Origin: Rhineura floridana
Taxonomy: Eukaryota > Chordata > Lepidosauria > Squamata > Rhineuridae
Assembly (NCBI RefSeq): GCF_030035675.1
Contig: NC_084482.1
Location: 74,375,120-74,439,119, forward strand
Length of the DNA stretch: 64,000 nucleotides
Reading direction: 5' to 3'
A model generated the notes under the pieces. It made no database searches. It saw only the letters and a list, made by a program, of their open reading frames with translations, and was not told where the DNA came from. Positions 43,208 through 55,003 of the stretch are shown here, piece after piece. The translations under genes and the position numbers were made by a program. Within the stretch, counting starts at the first letter, position 1, and the number at the start of each line of letters is the position of its first letter.

Positions 43208-43756
43208 GTGTGGTACTATGTGCTCCTACTGGGAGGAAGCCCACACAATACCATGCTGTACTGTGTTCCTGGTATGTATTACAGCCTGTGGCCAAGAGAG
43301 TTAAAACAAAAGTTAGCATCTTATTTCTGTGCATTTTAAAGAACTTTTTGAACATTTAAGTATGCAACCAGTCTACATACAAGTATATTGACCATGAGGC
43401 ATCAGGATGCAACAAGAGTGCTTGATCTGGCCTGGGAGGAGGTCTGAGGGAGATATTTAAGAAGATTGAATTTTGCTGTAACTTGAGAGACTTGGGGAAT
43501 TTTTTTTACTCAGAATCCAAACCAGGCTCTGGGTAGAAACACACTCACTGTTCTGCCAGTTCCAGTGCATCTCCACCTTTCTTTTCTGAAAACAAGGGCA
43601 CACAATGCTAGTCAAACCCTACTCCTTTTTACTGTAAAACCTGGTGGGAGTAGCTTGAGTGTCTGTGTTATTTTAATTCAGCTTCAAAGAGATTTTGCAG
43701 CTGATTGGCAGATCAACCTGTTCCCCTGCCAAGTATGGCTAATGGAAATGCTTTGT

Positions 43757-43884
43757 TATAGGCAGAGCTTGTAAAAGTTACTTTTTTGAACTACAACTAC
43801 CATCAGCCCAATCCAGTGGCCATGCTTGCTGGGGCTGATGGGAATTGTAGTTCAAACAAGTAACTTTTCCAAGCTCTGCGACTA
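43757..43884. repeat. palindromic MITE-like repeat, family 1
   Basis: Arms 'gaactacaactaccatcagc' and 'gctgatgggaattgtagttc', outer ends 'gcagagcttgtaaaagttac' and 'gtaacttttccaagctctgc'. Confidence 0.75.
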
Positions 43885-44149
43885 GTGTATTCACAGCCTC
43901 TGTCTCACCTCTGACCTGCAGGGCTGGCATAAGCTACTCTGTCTCTCAACACACAGAGCTTCAACCTGTAATAAGGGTATAACAGTGAGCTACACTTGCA
44001 GAGCTGTTGTATGCTGTTCTTTCAGCCCTACCTGCAATGTGAGGGGGAAAGCACTGGATAATATTGCAGAGTTGTTTTCCTTTCTCAATTTCATCCCAAC
44101 CTCCCACATGAAACAGAGGTCTAATATCACTGGGTAACACTGCTGGACT

Positions 44150-44210
44150 CCTGGTGGGAGGAAGGGCGGGATATAAATCAAATAATAAATAAATAAAATA
44201 AATAAACACT
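44150..44210 (+). repeat. L2-type LINE 3' tail
   Basis: 'aagggcgggatataaatcaa' plus an ATAA-rich tail, the conserved end of the reptile L2 family. Confidence 0.6.
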
Positions 44211-44649
44211 GCAGGAGTATTACTCCAAGCCTAACCAGCAACATTCAGTGTGACTGCAGAGCTATTGAAAGTCTCTCACTCCACGCCACTACTGCTTCCA
44301 GCCTGCAATATAGGGACAATGAACTACATTTGCTGTGGCATTTTATTTAGCAGGATTATATCTTAAATGTTTCATACCGAATGAGAACTGAGAAAGAGAA
44401 TGAAAGCTTCTCTTTGCTGCCACCTTTTGTTTTTTTTTCATAGTGAGCACAATAGGCACACTGGTCTGGTGCCCAATCCCAGCTATATTAAACTCTTGGA
44501 TTTCTCTACTGAATTCTATGGACAGCTCTCATTTCTGTCCCTGGGTACCTGACTCCTGTTGATGAATAACTTCTAAAGTGAGAAGCCCTTTCTATCCATG
44601 TAGAATCCTTGCATGATTTGGAATCCTGATATTTTAGGGTTCTAAATTG

Positions 44650-44745
44650 TGTGGATCTGAACAGGGTGGTTCATGACAGATGCTCTTGGAGGTCACTGAT
44701 ACATAGGGTCGCCATCGACTTGAAGGCACATAACAACAACAACAA
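44650..44745 (+). mobile_element. RTE/BovB-like LINE 3' tail
   Basis: 'ggatctgaacagggtggttc' through 'gacttgaaggcacataacaa' and a terminal (ACA)n. It has a small internal deletion compared with the copies at 8633 and 31935. Confidence 0.8.
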
Positions 44746-45990
44746 AATTGTGCAGGCAGCTTGTATGGATAGAAAAGTCTTCGTGCTTCAGGAGTTATTC
44801 TTCAACACATGAGGGACTGGAAGGAGCCACACGCCCTCCACAGCCACTTTAGTATACCTGTTGCCTCTTCATGTAAAGAGGGCCTTTTGTGTCCTAGCAT
44901 TCCATGCCACTGAGTTCTTATGGCACAATCTGCCAATACCTTTCTCTCCTGTGAGTCCTGCCATTTTAGCTACGTAACAGCGGTATTCCTCACTGAATTC
45001 CAAGAATGAGCAGTCTTTGCCCCCATTATGCCTGTCTAACATGCGGCAAATTCAGGGCTGCGTGTATCTTATGCTACAACAGCATATGATGCTGAGAAGT
45101 GTTTACCATTTTGAGAATGCCTGCTTTCAGAACCTTATCAAAGACAGTTGAAATTTCAGAAGCCAAAGAGGCACAGAGTTAATGGTAAGAAGACACATTA
45201 AAGTTACTAGTTCCAGAAGTTTATTATAGTCCCAGCTGAAAAAATTAAAAGCAAAGGAATCCTTTTTGTCTCTCTTCTCATGTTTGCCATGATTGTCGTC
45301 GCCAGAGACCATCGTAAATCTCTTCCCTATGCAGTGAAAGTGCCACGCCCTACAGTGGTTGTGACTAACCCAAATATTACAACTATGTAACACTTTTTAC
45401 TCTAGAGATGCTAAGGTAGGAGCGACCCCACCTACATTTGTATTGCAGAGCATAAGGGCCCCCTAATTCTTTTTTATTTGGAACCCCCAGTTTACACGAG
45501 AGGGAGGAGAACCACTATGTCTGTCACAAAGATAAACTGTAAACACTGGACTAAATTATATGGTGGTTGTAAACGACTTTCACCCGAAGCCCAACCCTCA
45601 ATTTGCCATATTCAGAGTTAGCTCTGCAGAGCTGTTGCGAGCCATTGCCTCCCAGCCACAGCCCCCTCCACCCTGCAATATGGGGATAACATACGGGATT
45701 TTTGCATTGGAATTTGCATTAGTAAGGCTAATGTTGGAAAACAAAAACAAAATGTTTCACACTAGCAAAAACTGACTTAGAAAAGAGCAGAAACAACTTG
45801 TACCAGTCGTTTTGCGGCAGATAGCTGGTGCCCAATTACAGTTATGTAAAACATAGGGTTTTTTCTCCACTGATTTTTAAAATGAGTTCTTACTTCCGCC
45901 CCAGGAACATTTTAAAAATGGCTTCTTAAAAATGGTATGTAGAGGTAATATGAGATGGTTCTTTCTATACGTTTCACTGCTCTTTGAAAG
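44746..45990. other. intergenic between lectin and NDUFB7
   Basis: No exon or repeat recognised with confidence. The last few hundred bases probably hold the NDUFB7 promoter. Confidence 0.4.
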
Positions 45991-46005
45991 TGGCATTCAA
46001 TTGTT

Positions 46006-46014
46006 ACCGGAAGT
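46006..46014 (+). promoter_or_regulatory. ETS/GABP (NRF-2) consensus site in the NDUFB7 promoter
   Basis: ACCGGAAGT is the ideal GABPA site, 95 bp before the start codon. Two further GGAA cores (GCGGAAGCGGAAA on the - strand, about 46035-46050) lie nearby. GABP/NRF-2 is a known activator of nuclear genes for mitochondrial proteins. Occupancy is inferred. Confidence 0.6.
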
Positions 46015-46108
46015 CTATTCAATCAAAAGGGTTATTTCCGCTTCCGCTGGGGGAAGGAAAGAGCGAAAAATAGCAGGAGGAGGAGAAGGAGGGTCAGAGA
46101 CGGTAAAG

Positions 46109-46220
46109 ATGGGGGCGCATTTAGCTCGCCGGTATCTCTGGGACGCAGAAGTGGAGCCGGAGCCGTCGAACATGCCCGCCTTCGATCCCCTGTATGGCTT
46201 CCCTGAGCGCAAGGAACGCG
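46109..46220 (+). CDS. NDUFB7: NDUFB7 exon 1
   Basis: Encodes [19 protein letters not shown] through FPERKER plus one base. Donor CGCG|GTGAGC. The start context is GTAAAGATGG. Confidence 0.97.
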
Positions 46221-49200
46221 GTGAGCTGAGCGGGTCGGGAGGAAAGAAGGTCACCCAGCGTTTGGCTCCGCTCCTCGGATCCTTAACCTATTGTAGCCCG
46301 TGAGCCTAACCCGGTCCGGCCCCTTTGCTGTGAGAGCCCGCCCACTCAGCCCTCACAACCACCCTGCGAGGTAGCTTTTCTTTCCTTGTCCTAGTCCACC
46401 CCCGCAGGTGTGTGTGTGAAGTGGAGCAGATCCCTCCTTCCGAATAGGTATTTCAGACCCGGACTGCCTCTTAATATGGCAGTATCACTGGAGAACCAAC
46501 GTGGTGTAATGGTTTTTAGAGCATTGGTTCTTAACCTTTTTGAGAATCTGATGAAAACTATGGACCCCCTCCCCAGAAAAAAGCCCATAAACACATACAC
46601 ACAAAATTTTGCCTACAATTAATTTACTGCACAGGAAATTTTGGGAGTTTTTTTGTGCCCAGTTTGTAGACCCCGCTAAAGCCACAGGTTAGGAGTGTCA
46701 GATTAGGACAGGGGAAGCTTGTTTCAAATCCCCACTGGGCCATGAAGCTGACTGGGATATATCCTGGGCTAGTGCCTACCTCCAGGGTTACTGTGAGGAT
46801 AAAAAGGAGGACCATGTTCACCTTCCTAAGCTCCTTGGAGAAAGGGTAAAATAAAATGTAATAAATGAGATTAAATCTGTGCCTCAAAAACCATAACTCC
46901 ATTTACAAACCTCTCCTATAGTACAAATGGCTAGTGTTACTGGAATGTCCATTTATTTATTTTATACATCTATTTCCCATCTTTATGGGAACACAGCCCA
47001 CAGAGTATACCTCCCCCATTCTAGCGTGACTGGGATTGGAATTCTGTCCACAGATCACATCTGTTAGTGGCCAGGTTGCTGATCTCTTGCTCAGGGAGCT
47101 GACAGAGGATTCTGTGGCTTTAATGCAGTGGGTTTCCAGCTATTAGCAGTTTATTAAGGTGTATTAGCTTGAGGTGCTCCGAAATATATCCTTGTGGTGT
47201 ATCACTGTTTCTAGAATGTATGAAGTGCTGCCTTTTGAGTTTTGATACAGATTTTAGTTAAACTGGTTTTATGATGATTCTATTTTGTGATTTTTGTGCC
47301 ACCCTGAGTTCCTGAGGGAGGAAGACCAGGATAGAAAACAAATTAATTGCTATGATCTCTCTTGCCATCAAACGTTTTTGTTCAGCCAGATAGGGAGTCT
47401 TCTTGGAGCTTGTCTCTCAAAAATCCCAAAACCCACTATGGGGAAGATGCATAAGTATATATGTATGTTATTGATGATGGAGCAACGACACCGAAGGTAT
47501 CTTGAGAGCACATCTATTATGTCTACTGCAGGGGTTGCCAACTTTTTTGGACTGGAGGTCACATTTCAAATTTTGAGTGTGCGCTCAGGGCACCAGTCAG
47601 AAAATGGCTGACATGAGGGCATGGCATAACACAAAATTAGAGCATAGTCACAATGAAGCTTTTCCGGTATTTATATTTTTGTATAAGAAAATGCTTGACC
47701 TGTTGAATTTCTGCTTGTCATACAGCTGTTAAAGACACAAGAACCCTGTTTTTCCCTAATGCCAACCTTAAACCCAAAGCCTAGGCTGCCATCCTGTACC
47801 CACTTACCTGGAAGTAAGTCCCATTAAACAAAAGGAGAATTACTTCTGAGTAGACATGTATACTACTATATTGTTAATACAGTGAATTTTTAATGAGATC
47901 CTGGTTGTTAGTTCCTACAAAACAGGAGACATGCCCAAGGCTCTTTGCAAAGTTTTCATATTTGCCTTTGAGGGGGGAAAGGGGGATTCTTTAACATTCA
48001 CCTCATTTAGTGCGTATTATTATTTGCAGAAGATAACATCTAGGCACTGCCTGATTACAGGTGAATCCAGCACAGGAGAGATGCATCCTGGTTACTAGGG
48101 GAAAAGGAAGGGCAACTGTGGAGATCCCAAAGACTAGAAAAAAAGACAGAAGCAGGAAAAGTGCACTAAAAGGGAGGCCGAAACAGCAGTTCTTTAAGAG
48201 CCCAGGGATTCCTAGTGCCTGGTTTCCAAACAACTCACTTACCAATCATAGCTCCTCGTCTAATAACACTGACAGGCAGAAGCAGCCAGGCTGGCTCATT
48301 TCACAGAAATTGCTTAGAATGGTACCTGCACATTTTACTCTATAACTTTCTTCCTCAGATTCTGGGCTACCTGCTGGGAGTACCACTGAAGGCCTTTGTG
48401 GGCACCATGGCATCAGCAGGCAATGGGTTGGCAGCTCCTGGTACAGCAAAGTCACAATGCATTTGTTTAAATATGCTTAAATAAGATTTACGGTAGTGCT
48501 AAACCTGGGGCAAAACCTCTGTATTCTTGCACTGGTGTGAACAAGCTGTGATTGCTATATCCACCACTATGTGGACAAGTACTTGGATTTATACTGGTAT
48601 GGCCTATTGACTTTAATAGAACAGATGGGCTTCCAAAGGTCATAAGTCACTACCATTCCTTTTGTTAGCATCAGAATTTCAAACAGGTTGATGATAGTGA
48701 AGAGCTTCTGTCTGGATCTTGATTTCTCTGTATCCATCTCATCCACTTCCATTTTTCCTCATACAGTGATGATAGCAACACAGCAGCAGATGAATGATGC
48801 CCAGCTTCCTATGAAAGACCGGGATTATTGTGCCCACTATCTCATTAAGTTTTTGAAGTGCAAACGTGACAAATTTCCAAATATCTTTGCATGCAAACAT
48901 GAGCGTCATGACTGGGATTACTGTGAACACCTGGAGTAAGTTGGACTTTCCCTTTTTCGTTGTTGCCTTTAGTCTTCTTCATTCTGTAAACTACCCTTCC
49001 AAGTTGGCCTTGGAGATGGTCTAGAAAACCACTTGCTGCAAACACTCCTGTATCACTCAGAGAAACTTCACCCACCATAAGAATTCAGTGAGACTAACAA
49101 GTAGCATGTGGGGAAGTTATTGTGTCACAACCCCCATGGTGTGGGTAAGGGGAAATCTTACGTGGTAGTCTGTTAACTATTCTTTCTTAAGTGAGCTTCA

Positions 49201-51345
49201 GTTTGGCTTTTGAGTTTCTTTGCTCATAAAGTCACTTATGCAAGTCCTTCAAGGTAAAGTCAAGTCTAAACTAGTAAATATTTTTAACGGCATTCTCTCC
49301 TGACATTGGTTGGGGCACTAAGTTGAGATGCTGTACTGGTGCCTGGAGGTAGTGATAGGCTGCATGTGGGCCAATAAATTGAAGCTGAATCCTGAAAAGA
49401 CAAGTGTTATGTGTCCAGAGTTCTCATGGCTGGGGGGTGGGGAGATGGCCTGTTCTGGATGGGGTTGCACTCTCTGGGGAGCAGCATTGGGGGTTTTCCT
49501 GGATCCAATAATGGAAGTTCAGGTGGCCTCAGTGGCTAGGAGTGCCTTTTTCCAGCTCTGGCTGTTTCACCAGCTTCAATCCTTTTGAACAGAGATGACT
49601 TGGCACCAGTATTCCATGCTCTGGTAACTTCCACATTACTTGCAATGCACTCTACATGGGGCTGCCCTTGAAGATGACTCAGAAACTTCAACTGGTCCAA
49701 AATGCAGCAGCCAGATTACTGGCTGGGGTTCCCTTTAGATCTCATATAACCTGTTATAAAACAGCTGCATTGATTGCCAGTTTATTTCTGGGCCCAATTC
49801 AAGGTGCTCACAATAGCGTTTAAAGCCCTAAATGACTTAGGTCCCAAATATCTGAAAGACCGCTTCCTTTCCTACAGACCCTCTCAGGTGTTGAGATCAG
49901 CAGAGGGGACCCTTTTAGTAGTTCTGCCACCCTTGGAAGCTCGGGGGGGGTGGCTTGGGACCGGCTGCGTAAGATCCTGCCGGCCAGCAGAACGCTGGTG
50001 GTGGCTGCAGCCGCAATAACAAACCCCACCGCGTTGTACTGGCAGGACTGCGATGGACCTGCTGGCCAGCTGATCACCGGGGAATCCGTGCTGGATACAA
50101 GCTGCAGGAGCCGCAAGGGCAAAAAACAGGGCTGTGGCGGGACTGGCTGCGTTGGATCCCACTGGCCAGCAGCTCACTGGCGGTGGCTGCAGCCGCAATA
50201 ACAAACACCCTGCCACATTGTACTCACTGCACCAGGACAAATTAGCCACGGCCACAACCTCCCATAGGCCACTGCTGTCCTGCCCCGGTAGGGTCGCAGA
50301 GAACGAGGAAGGGGGCAGCCTCTGAGGAGCTAAATTCAGGTGCCCCATTGCGCAGCCTCAACAAAGGCTGAGACGGGCTCCCGACCACGCAAAGACAAAA
50401 TGGCGCCCGTTCACACCAAAAAACTTTTTTAAAACTTAAAGGTACAAAAATGGGTTAAAAGGGGACAAGACAATAAAAGGGGGGGAAGGGAAACTTCGGC
50501 TCTGTAGCCCCGGACAAAGAAGGGCAAAAGAAAAATCAGGGAATTAAAAAAAAAAAATGGTAAGAACTCATGTGGAGAGTAGTTCTGATGCATCTGCCTT
50601 GGACTAGGACAGGAGATGAACTGGGGTCTGCAGGCCAGCAATCCCCCCTCGGGCTGCAACTTCAGCCCATTTCCTGTCCTTGGACTCAGACGACAGACTA
50701 CTACCCACGCACGTGATGGACTGGCATCCAGTAAAATCACCTTTCAGCTGAGAACCAATGGTTCATTCTCTGTGGTGGCCCCTAAGTTGTGGAACTCCCT
50801 CCCCACCTAGGTGCATGCGTCTGGCAACTTCACTGTACAGTTTTAGGCAAATGTTGAAGATGTGCCTCTTTATCCCGGCCTTTGACGCTTATGTGTTTTT
50901 AGGACCCATTGTATTTTGGGACTTTAGGTTGGTTTTAAACTGTTTTTAATGTCGAATTTTAACATTGTTGCAACCCACTCTAGGACCTTTGGACGAAGGG
51001 CTGTTAAATAATAACAGAAATTAAGAGTGCCTCACTGAGCCCTTATCAGCAGAGTCTTAATAATGGGTGCATAAAGTGGTATCTATCTCTTGGTGCAAAT
51101 AAAAGTCTGCAAGTGTGTGTTTAACTTACATGAAGGATTCAAACCAACTAGTATTTTCTAGCCTAGAAACCATGGAATATGAGGATGGTTTGGTAAGGAT
51201 CAACTGCTCTGAAACACCCTGCCCTTGTGTGCTTTCCTATAGCTATGTCATGCGCATGAAGGAATTTGAACGGGAGAGGCGCTTGCTGACTCGGAAGAAG
51301 CGCATTGAACAAAAGGAAAAAGCAGCAGCTGCAGCAGCATCTTAA
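46109..51345 (+). CDS. NDUFB7: NADH:ubiquinone oxidoreductase subunit B7 (complex I B18), three exons
   Basis: Exons 46109-46220, 48767-48935 and 51243-51345 sum to 384 bp, 127 residues plus stop, against 137 in human. The protein begins [12 protein letters not shown], with Gly2 as in the myristoylated mammalian subunit, and keeps GFPERKER near residue 30-37. It then has a twin CX9C motif ([11 protein letters not shown] and [11 protein letters not shown]), the fold imported and oxidised by the MIA40 pathway. The basic C-terminus has [13 protein letters not shown] and ends in an alanine run. It is an accessory subunit on the intermembrane-space side of the complex I membrane arm. Splice sites are canonical and phases agree (R|V and the split Asp codon GA|C). 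An in-frame ATG further upstream (45932) is rejected because the MGAHL start is conserved. Confidence 0.98.
46489..46870 (+). mobile_element. tRNA-derived SINE in NDUFB7 intron 1, interrupted
   Basis: It has a box-A region 'gtggtgtaatggttttta', a box-B-like 'gtttcaaatccccactggg' and a body ending 'aagctccttggagaaagg', as in the common squamate SINE. A 166-bp hAT-like element splits it. Confidence 0.75.
46527..46692. mobile_element. hAT/Charlie-like element nested in the SINE
   Basis: It starts 'gttcttaacctttttgagaa' and ends 'ccacaggttag'. Possible 8-bp target duplications gagcattg / gagtgtca flank it (5 of 8 match, diverged). Non-coding. Confidence 0.5.
47200..47345 (+). repeat. L2-type LINE 3' tail
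   Basis: 'tttttgtgccaccctgagtt' and 'gaagaccaggatagaaaaca' fit the conserved L2 3' end. Confidence 0.55.
47528..48445. mobile_element. hAT-like element with nested repeats
   Basis: Ends CAGGGGTTGCCAAC and (reverse complement) CCAGGAGCTGCCAAC mirror each other and match the short element at 43026-43207. The interior includes a palindromic 'cttacctggaagtaagtccc' repeat (47785-47870). No transposase seen. Confidence 0.4.
47785..47870. repeat. palindromic repeat, family 3
   Basis: 'cacttacctggaagtaagtc' faces 'ttacttctgagtagacatg'. Related copies lie at 15590-15695, 18437-18520, 36875-36995, 39053-39135, 52562-52665 and 53405-53485. Confidence 0.6.
48767..48935 (+). CDS. NDUFB7: NDUFB7 exon 2, twin CX9C
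   Basis: Acceptor 'cctcatacag', donor CTGGA|GTAAGT. It carries [20 protein letters not shown] and both CX9C helices. Confidence 0.97.
49300..51010 (+). mobile_element. L2-type LINE, C-terminal ORF2 and 3' end, with a GC-rich insertion
   Basis: Frames give [16 protein letters not shown] (49390), [18 protein letters not shown] (49690), [19 protein letters not shown] (49800) and, after the insertion, [21 protein letters not shown] (50740-50800). These are successive conserved blocks of an L2-group ORF2. The fragment lies in NDUFB7 intron 2, sense orientation, and is inactive. Confidence 0.85.
49935..50705. other. GC-rich insertion inside the L2 LINE
   Basis: It separates two adjacent L2 coding blocks. 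It carries two copies, about 186 bp apart (about 49955-50030 and 50140-50215), of a block ending 'ggtggctgcagccgcaataa'. No family recognised and no clear inverted ends. Confidence 0.55.
51243..51345 (+). CDS. NDUFB7: NDUFB7 exon 3 and stop
   Basis: Acceptor 'gctttcctatag'. It completes the Asp codon, then [20 protein letters not shown] and a poly-alanine end before TAA. Confidence 0.97.
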
Positions 51346-51412
51346 CTAGCTTCAGTGTGCCTCTCTTCCACAAGAGGCTTGTGGAATCTGCCGGGTCTGT
51401 TATGTGGAAAAT

Positions 51413-51458
51413 AATAAAGACATTATCCTGTGGTTTGCCTGAAATTATATGAAATAAA
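51413..51458 (+). terminator. NDUFB7: two polyadenylation signals of NDUFB7
   Basis: AATAAA at 51413-51418 and again at 51453-51458, 68 and 108 bp after the stop. The second fits best with the expected cleavage about 20 nt on. Confidence 0.75.
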
Positions 51459-51994
51459 CTGCACTTGAACATTTAGGACTAATGAATGCTTCTTAGCTTT
51501 TAAGGTTTGGATTTTCTCATAGCAAAGACTGCCGAGTTGTATTCCCAATTTTAAGAAGGAATTGGATCTGACTGCTAGGTTCCAATCCCCCCCCGACCTC
51601 ATTACTCTTATTTGTAGTGATCATCTTTAAAAGAAGGGATGAAGATGTCTCCTTTCTGAGTTGTTGGATGTATTGACTAATGAAAAGGTGCAGAGACAGA
51701 GACCAGGGTACCAACTGCTGTGTGTGTTTTAACTGCTAGTCTGGGTATGCACATAGCTCATGCTTTTAACCTTTGTCATTCTTTTCCTGAAATCGCTTTT
51801 TGGGTGCATGGGGGGTCTCAATGATATAAACTTTCAATCCATTTTTGCCTAGTGATCATTGCTTCTGAGTGTGATATTTTGCTCTGCATACAATCACAAG
51901 GAGTTACCACACCCACCAGATGGCAGGAGGTGGGCAGGGTGTGGCCTACCTGAAGAAGCCAGACAGCACCAAAACTATGAAAGCTTTTGTTAAA

Positions 51995-52112
51995 TCAACC
52001 TTCCTGAACTTAGTGTCCTCTCGATATTCTGGACTACAACTTCACTGGCCAGGCTGACTGCTGGAAGTTGTAGTCCAAAAGATCTGGAGGACACAAAAGT
52101 TGGGGAAGGCTG
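51995..52112. repeat. palindromic MITE-like repeat, family 1
   Basis: Arms 'attctggactacaacttcac' and 'ggaagttgtagtccaaaaga' with outer 'accttcctgaactt' and 'aagttggggaaggc'. Confidence 0.7.
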
Positions 52113-52561
52113 TATTAGGTCCTGGTTGAAATATGGCTATAGGTTTTTCTGAGCAACAATTCAACTAAGGTGTGGGTGGAAAACCTGTCAGACTCCCAAC
52201 TCTAATCATCCCTGGTCATTGGCCATGCTGGCTGGGGTCTTGATGGAGTCCAATAAACAGATGAGTGGGCCACAAATTTCCTATTACTGCAGTTTATGAA
52301 CCCTCCACTGGTAGGGCATGACAACTGCCTAAAAAGTTAAACTATAAATGCCACTTCTTAGTGCAGAAATCTATAGTAAGAAACCTTTGCACTTAGGCAT
52401 CTTAGTGCAGCAGGTTATCACTTTGCTAAAACAGTTTGAAGTTCTAAACAGACAAACTCAAAACACAGGTTCCTTTTCCAACTAGCTCAGAAATTAAAGA
52501 TAATAAGGATTTGTTTCTCTCACAGGATTCTATGCTTCTAGTGCCCTTGTATCTTAATCCA

Positions 52562-52665
52562 CTTAGGCTGCAATCCAATACATGTCTACTCAGATGTAAG
52601 CTCCACTGGGTTCAATGTGATTTACTTCCCAGGTAAGTGTGTACTGGATTGCTGCCTTAGCCTAA
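52562..52665. repeat. palindromic repeat, family 3
   Basis: 'aggctgcaatccaatacatg' and 'tgtgtactggattgctgcc' are inverted ends, and the centre carries the 'ctactcagatgtaagc' / 'acttcccaggtaagtg' arms. Confidence 0.7.
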
Positions 52666-53255
52666 ATTGAGAAAATACTTGCATATTTGCACTTTTTTGT
52701 TTAATTTTCAGTGAAGTAATACTCCTGCCAATGCATAGCTAGTATATATGAAGTTAACAAAGCATGGCCTGACAAACTTTTTTTAAGTATTGGATATGCT
52801 CATGGTAGATTCAGAAACAGCTGTTAGCCAGGATAATCTACAGCTTGTTATCAGCTTTTGGGTTACGCCGCTTGTGAGGTTCCAAAGTAATCTTACTGAT
52901 CACTTTCAACAACTCATTGTTGAGCCAACATGTCATCTGTAACTCATGAATTGCTCAAAGTAATATTCAAGTGGTGAGCAGGCTTTCAAGAACTTCCATT
53001 AGTTAGCTTATTTATAATTCCAAGCTTTTGATATCTATTGAATTGTAGCAAGGTGCAGCAGTGCAATTGCCACTTCTGAGCTACCTTCTGCTTTTTAGCA
53101 TCTTGCCTCTCTTAGACTTGATAGTCCAATATGAAGCAGAGTATTGCTCTTCCTTTTCACTAGGCTGCGTTGCACAGAGCAAGGCAAGACTCCAGTGCTT
53201 CTGCATTTAATTATATGGTGCTCTAGAAAGAAACAGGTCTGGGGGTTGGATTATT

Positions 53256-53261
53256 TTTATT
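53256..53261 (-). terminator. TECR: candidate TECR polyadenylation signal
   Basis: AATAAA on the - strand, the first clear signal found downstream of the TECR stop. It would give a 3'UTR of about 1.6 kb, long for this gene, so an unrecognised nearer signal is possible. Confidence 0.4.
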
Positions 53262-54875
53262 GTTGGAATTCCAAGAAGGAAGAAGGTTCCACATGAAACA
53301 GACCATAGCAAGTCAGTGGCTCATTTAAACAGCTGCCATGGAGCCCAGCAGGTTTCCAGTATCTGACTACTCACATGCAGCATAAACAAAGACTACTGCA
53401 AACTTTCGACCTGATCCTAGGCATGTTTACTTAGAAGTTTGCACTGAGTTAAATAGGGCTTGCTTCCAATTAAGTTTTCACAGGATTGCAACGTCGGTGA
53501 CATTAAGACAAAATGGGAAAGGAGAAGCAAGTTCCACTCAGGAAGGCTGTCAAAATTTCTGTAACACTGAATTTTCCCCATAGTAAGACCTTCGGGCCTT
53601 TCCTCTCTTTAGGGACTTGAAACAGCCACTAGCTATCAAAGAATTCCCACTCGGCCCCAAGAGCCTCAATGCAGCTGTAGGTACAGCTTTCTCTTGCAGA
53701 ATTCTGACACCATTAGCAGTTTTGATACCACATATATGGAACGAGCAGGAGTGAGCCTGATGTCCAAAGTAATGCATGGAGTGGCAATAGAATGGCAGCT
53801 TATGCAAAAGCTTTGTTTTTCACAACCTCATTTCAAGGACCTCCTCTTCCAGCTATACAAGGCATAACTTGACATCCTAGACAGTATATGCTTCACATGT
53901 GGGCTGAGGAGGGCTGCTGAGTGCTAACCCGAATCCATTCACTTGCCAAAGGAGGTGCTGGCTTGCACTGTGGATGGTACTGAAGCCACCCATATAATGT
54001 GTCGGCTGCTCCCTGGTCACACCTAACATGCCCCCTTTGCCTCTATAGCAGTAGATAGATTCTCTGAAAACTTTCCAAATCTTTCGCATCTCACAACCTA
54101 CCCTGCTTGCCTAGAATTATATAATCACAACTGCACTGGAAGAGAAGAACACACCTGATGTTGCTGTTCATATCATACTTCGCTTTGGGTTTCAGGTACC
54201 AACACCTACTTTTGGAGCAAGGGCCAGAGGATGCACAAAGCCATGCTGCATAAGAGATGAAGACAGTTTCATCTGCATCAGTGCTACTCCCTCCAGAAAG
54301 CTAGGAACGTTCAGAATAGGGAAGCATTCCAGAAAGAGCAGTGGCAAAGTAGACTTATGCCATACCAGTATTTGGCACTAGGGGGCTCACTTTGTCAAGA
54401 AGAATGCTCAAAGCTGAGCTAGGAGACAGCTCCTAAATTACACTGATGAACTATACTAGAGCCTAGGCCTGCTCTCCTAAGCACTAGTGGGGGAGATAAT
54501 AGTTTTCACCTTAGGCCAGGTGCCAGCTGCCTAGATTTAGCTTTTGGAACCTGCTCCTGCAGACTTGGGACCCAGCTGTTGCTTTGTTCTCTTGAAAATT
54601 TGACTGTTCCCTTTGCTGAAGCTTTTGACTTGATGGGTGCTTTGTAGGAAAGGCTGCTCCCAACTTCAGAAAGGCTTTGGAATGGGATAAGGACAAAAGG
54701 TTCTGTGGGGAGGGGGCAGCAACTTACAAAAGCAAGGAAATCCCTACAGCTTCCCTCAGATCACAGTGCAGGCAGCAAGAGGAAAACCTCATTTTAGAAT
54801 CCAATATCACCTGCTCACAAGGTAAAAAACAGAAACAGAACCATCCGCCCAGACCTAGCGGCAAGTGCCTCCAGC
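53262..54875 (-). other. TECR: probable TECR 3'UTR and flank
   Basis: No other exon recognised. A family-3 palindromic repeat occupies about 53405-53485. The length of the true UTR depends on which polyadenylation signal is used. Confidence 0.4.
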
Positions 54876-55003
54876 TCAGAGCAAGAAAGGGACAATGGGT
54901 GAACGCAGTGGCGGATAATCCCGGAACTCCTTTAGATAACTTCGGTGTTTCCCCTTTGCCCAGATCGTCATTTGGATAAATCCAACCAAGGAGAACAGAG
55001 CCA
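54876..55003 (-). CDS. TECR: TECR last exon and stop
   Basis: [45 protein letters not shown]. The catalytic-domain C-terminus is intact. Human has RMPIIPFLL where this reads RSPIVPFLL. Confidence 0.97.

Larger units (their letters stand above)
51480..53230. other. intergenic between the NDUFB7 and TECR 3' ends
   Basis: No exon seen. It holds family-1 and family-3 palindromic repeats (51995-52112, 52180-52260 partial, 52562-52665). The rest is unassigned. Confidence 0.5.

Noticed and set aside
45932-46303. Longer NDUFB7 start at 45932, reading in frame into exon 1
   Set aside because: The conserved mammalian start MGAHL lies at 46109 and the extension includes the promoter ETS sites. The extra residues have no counterpart in the family.
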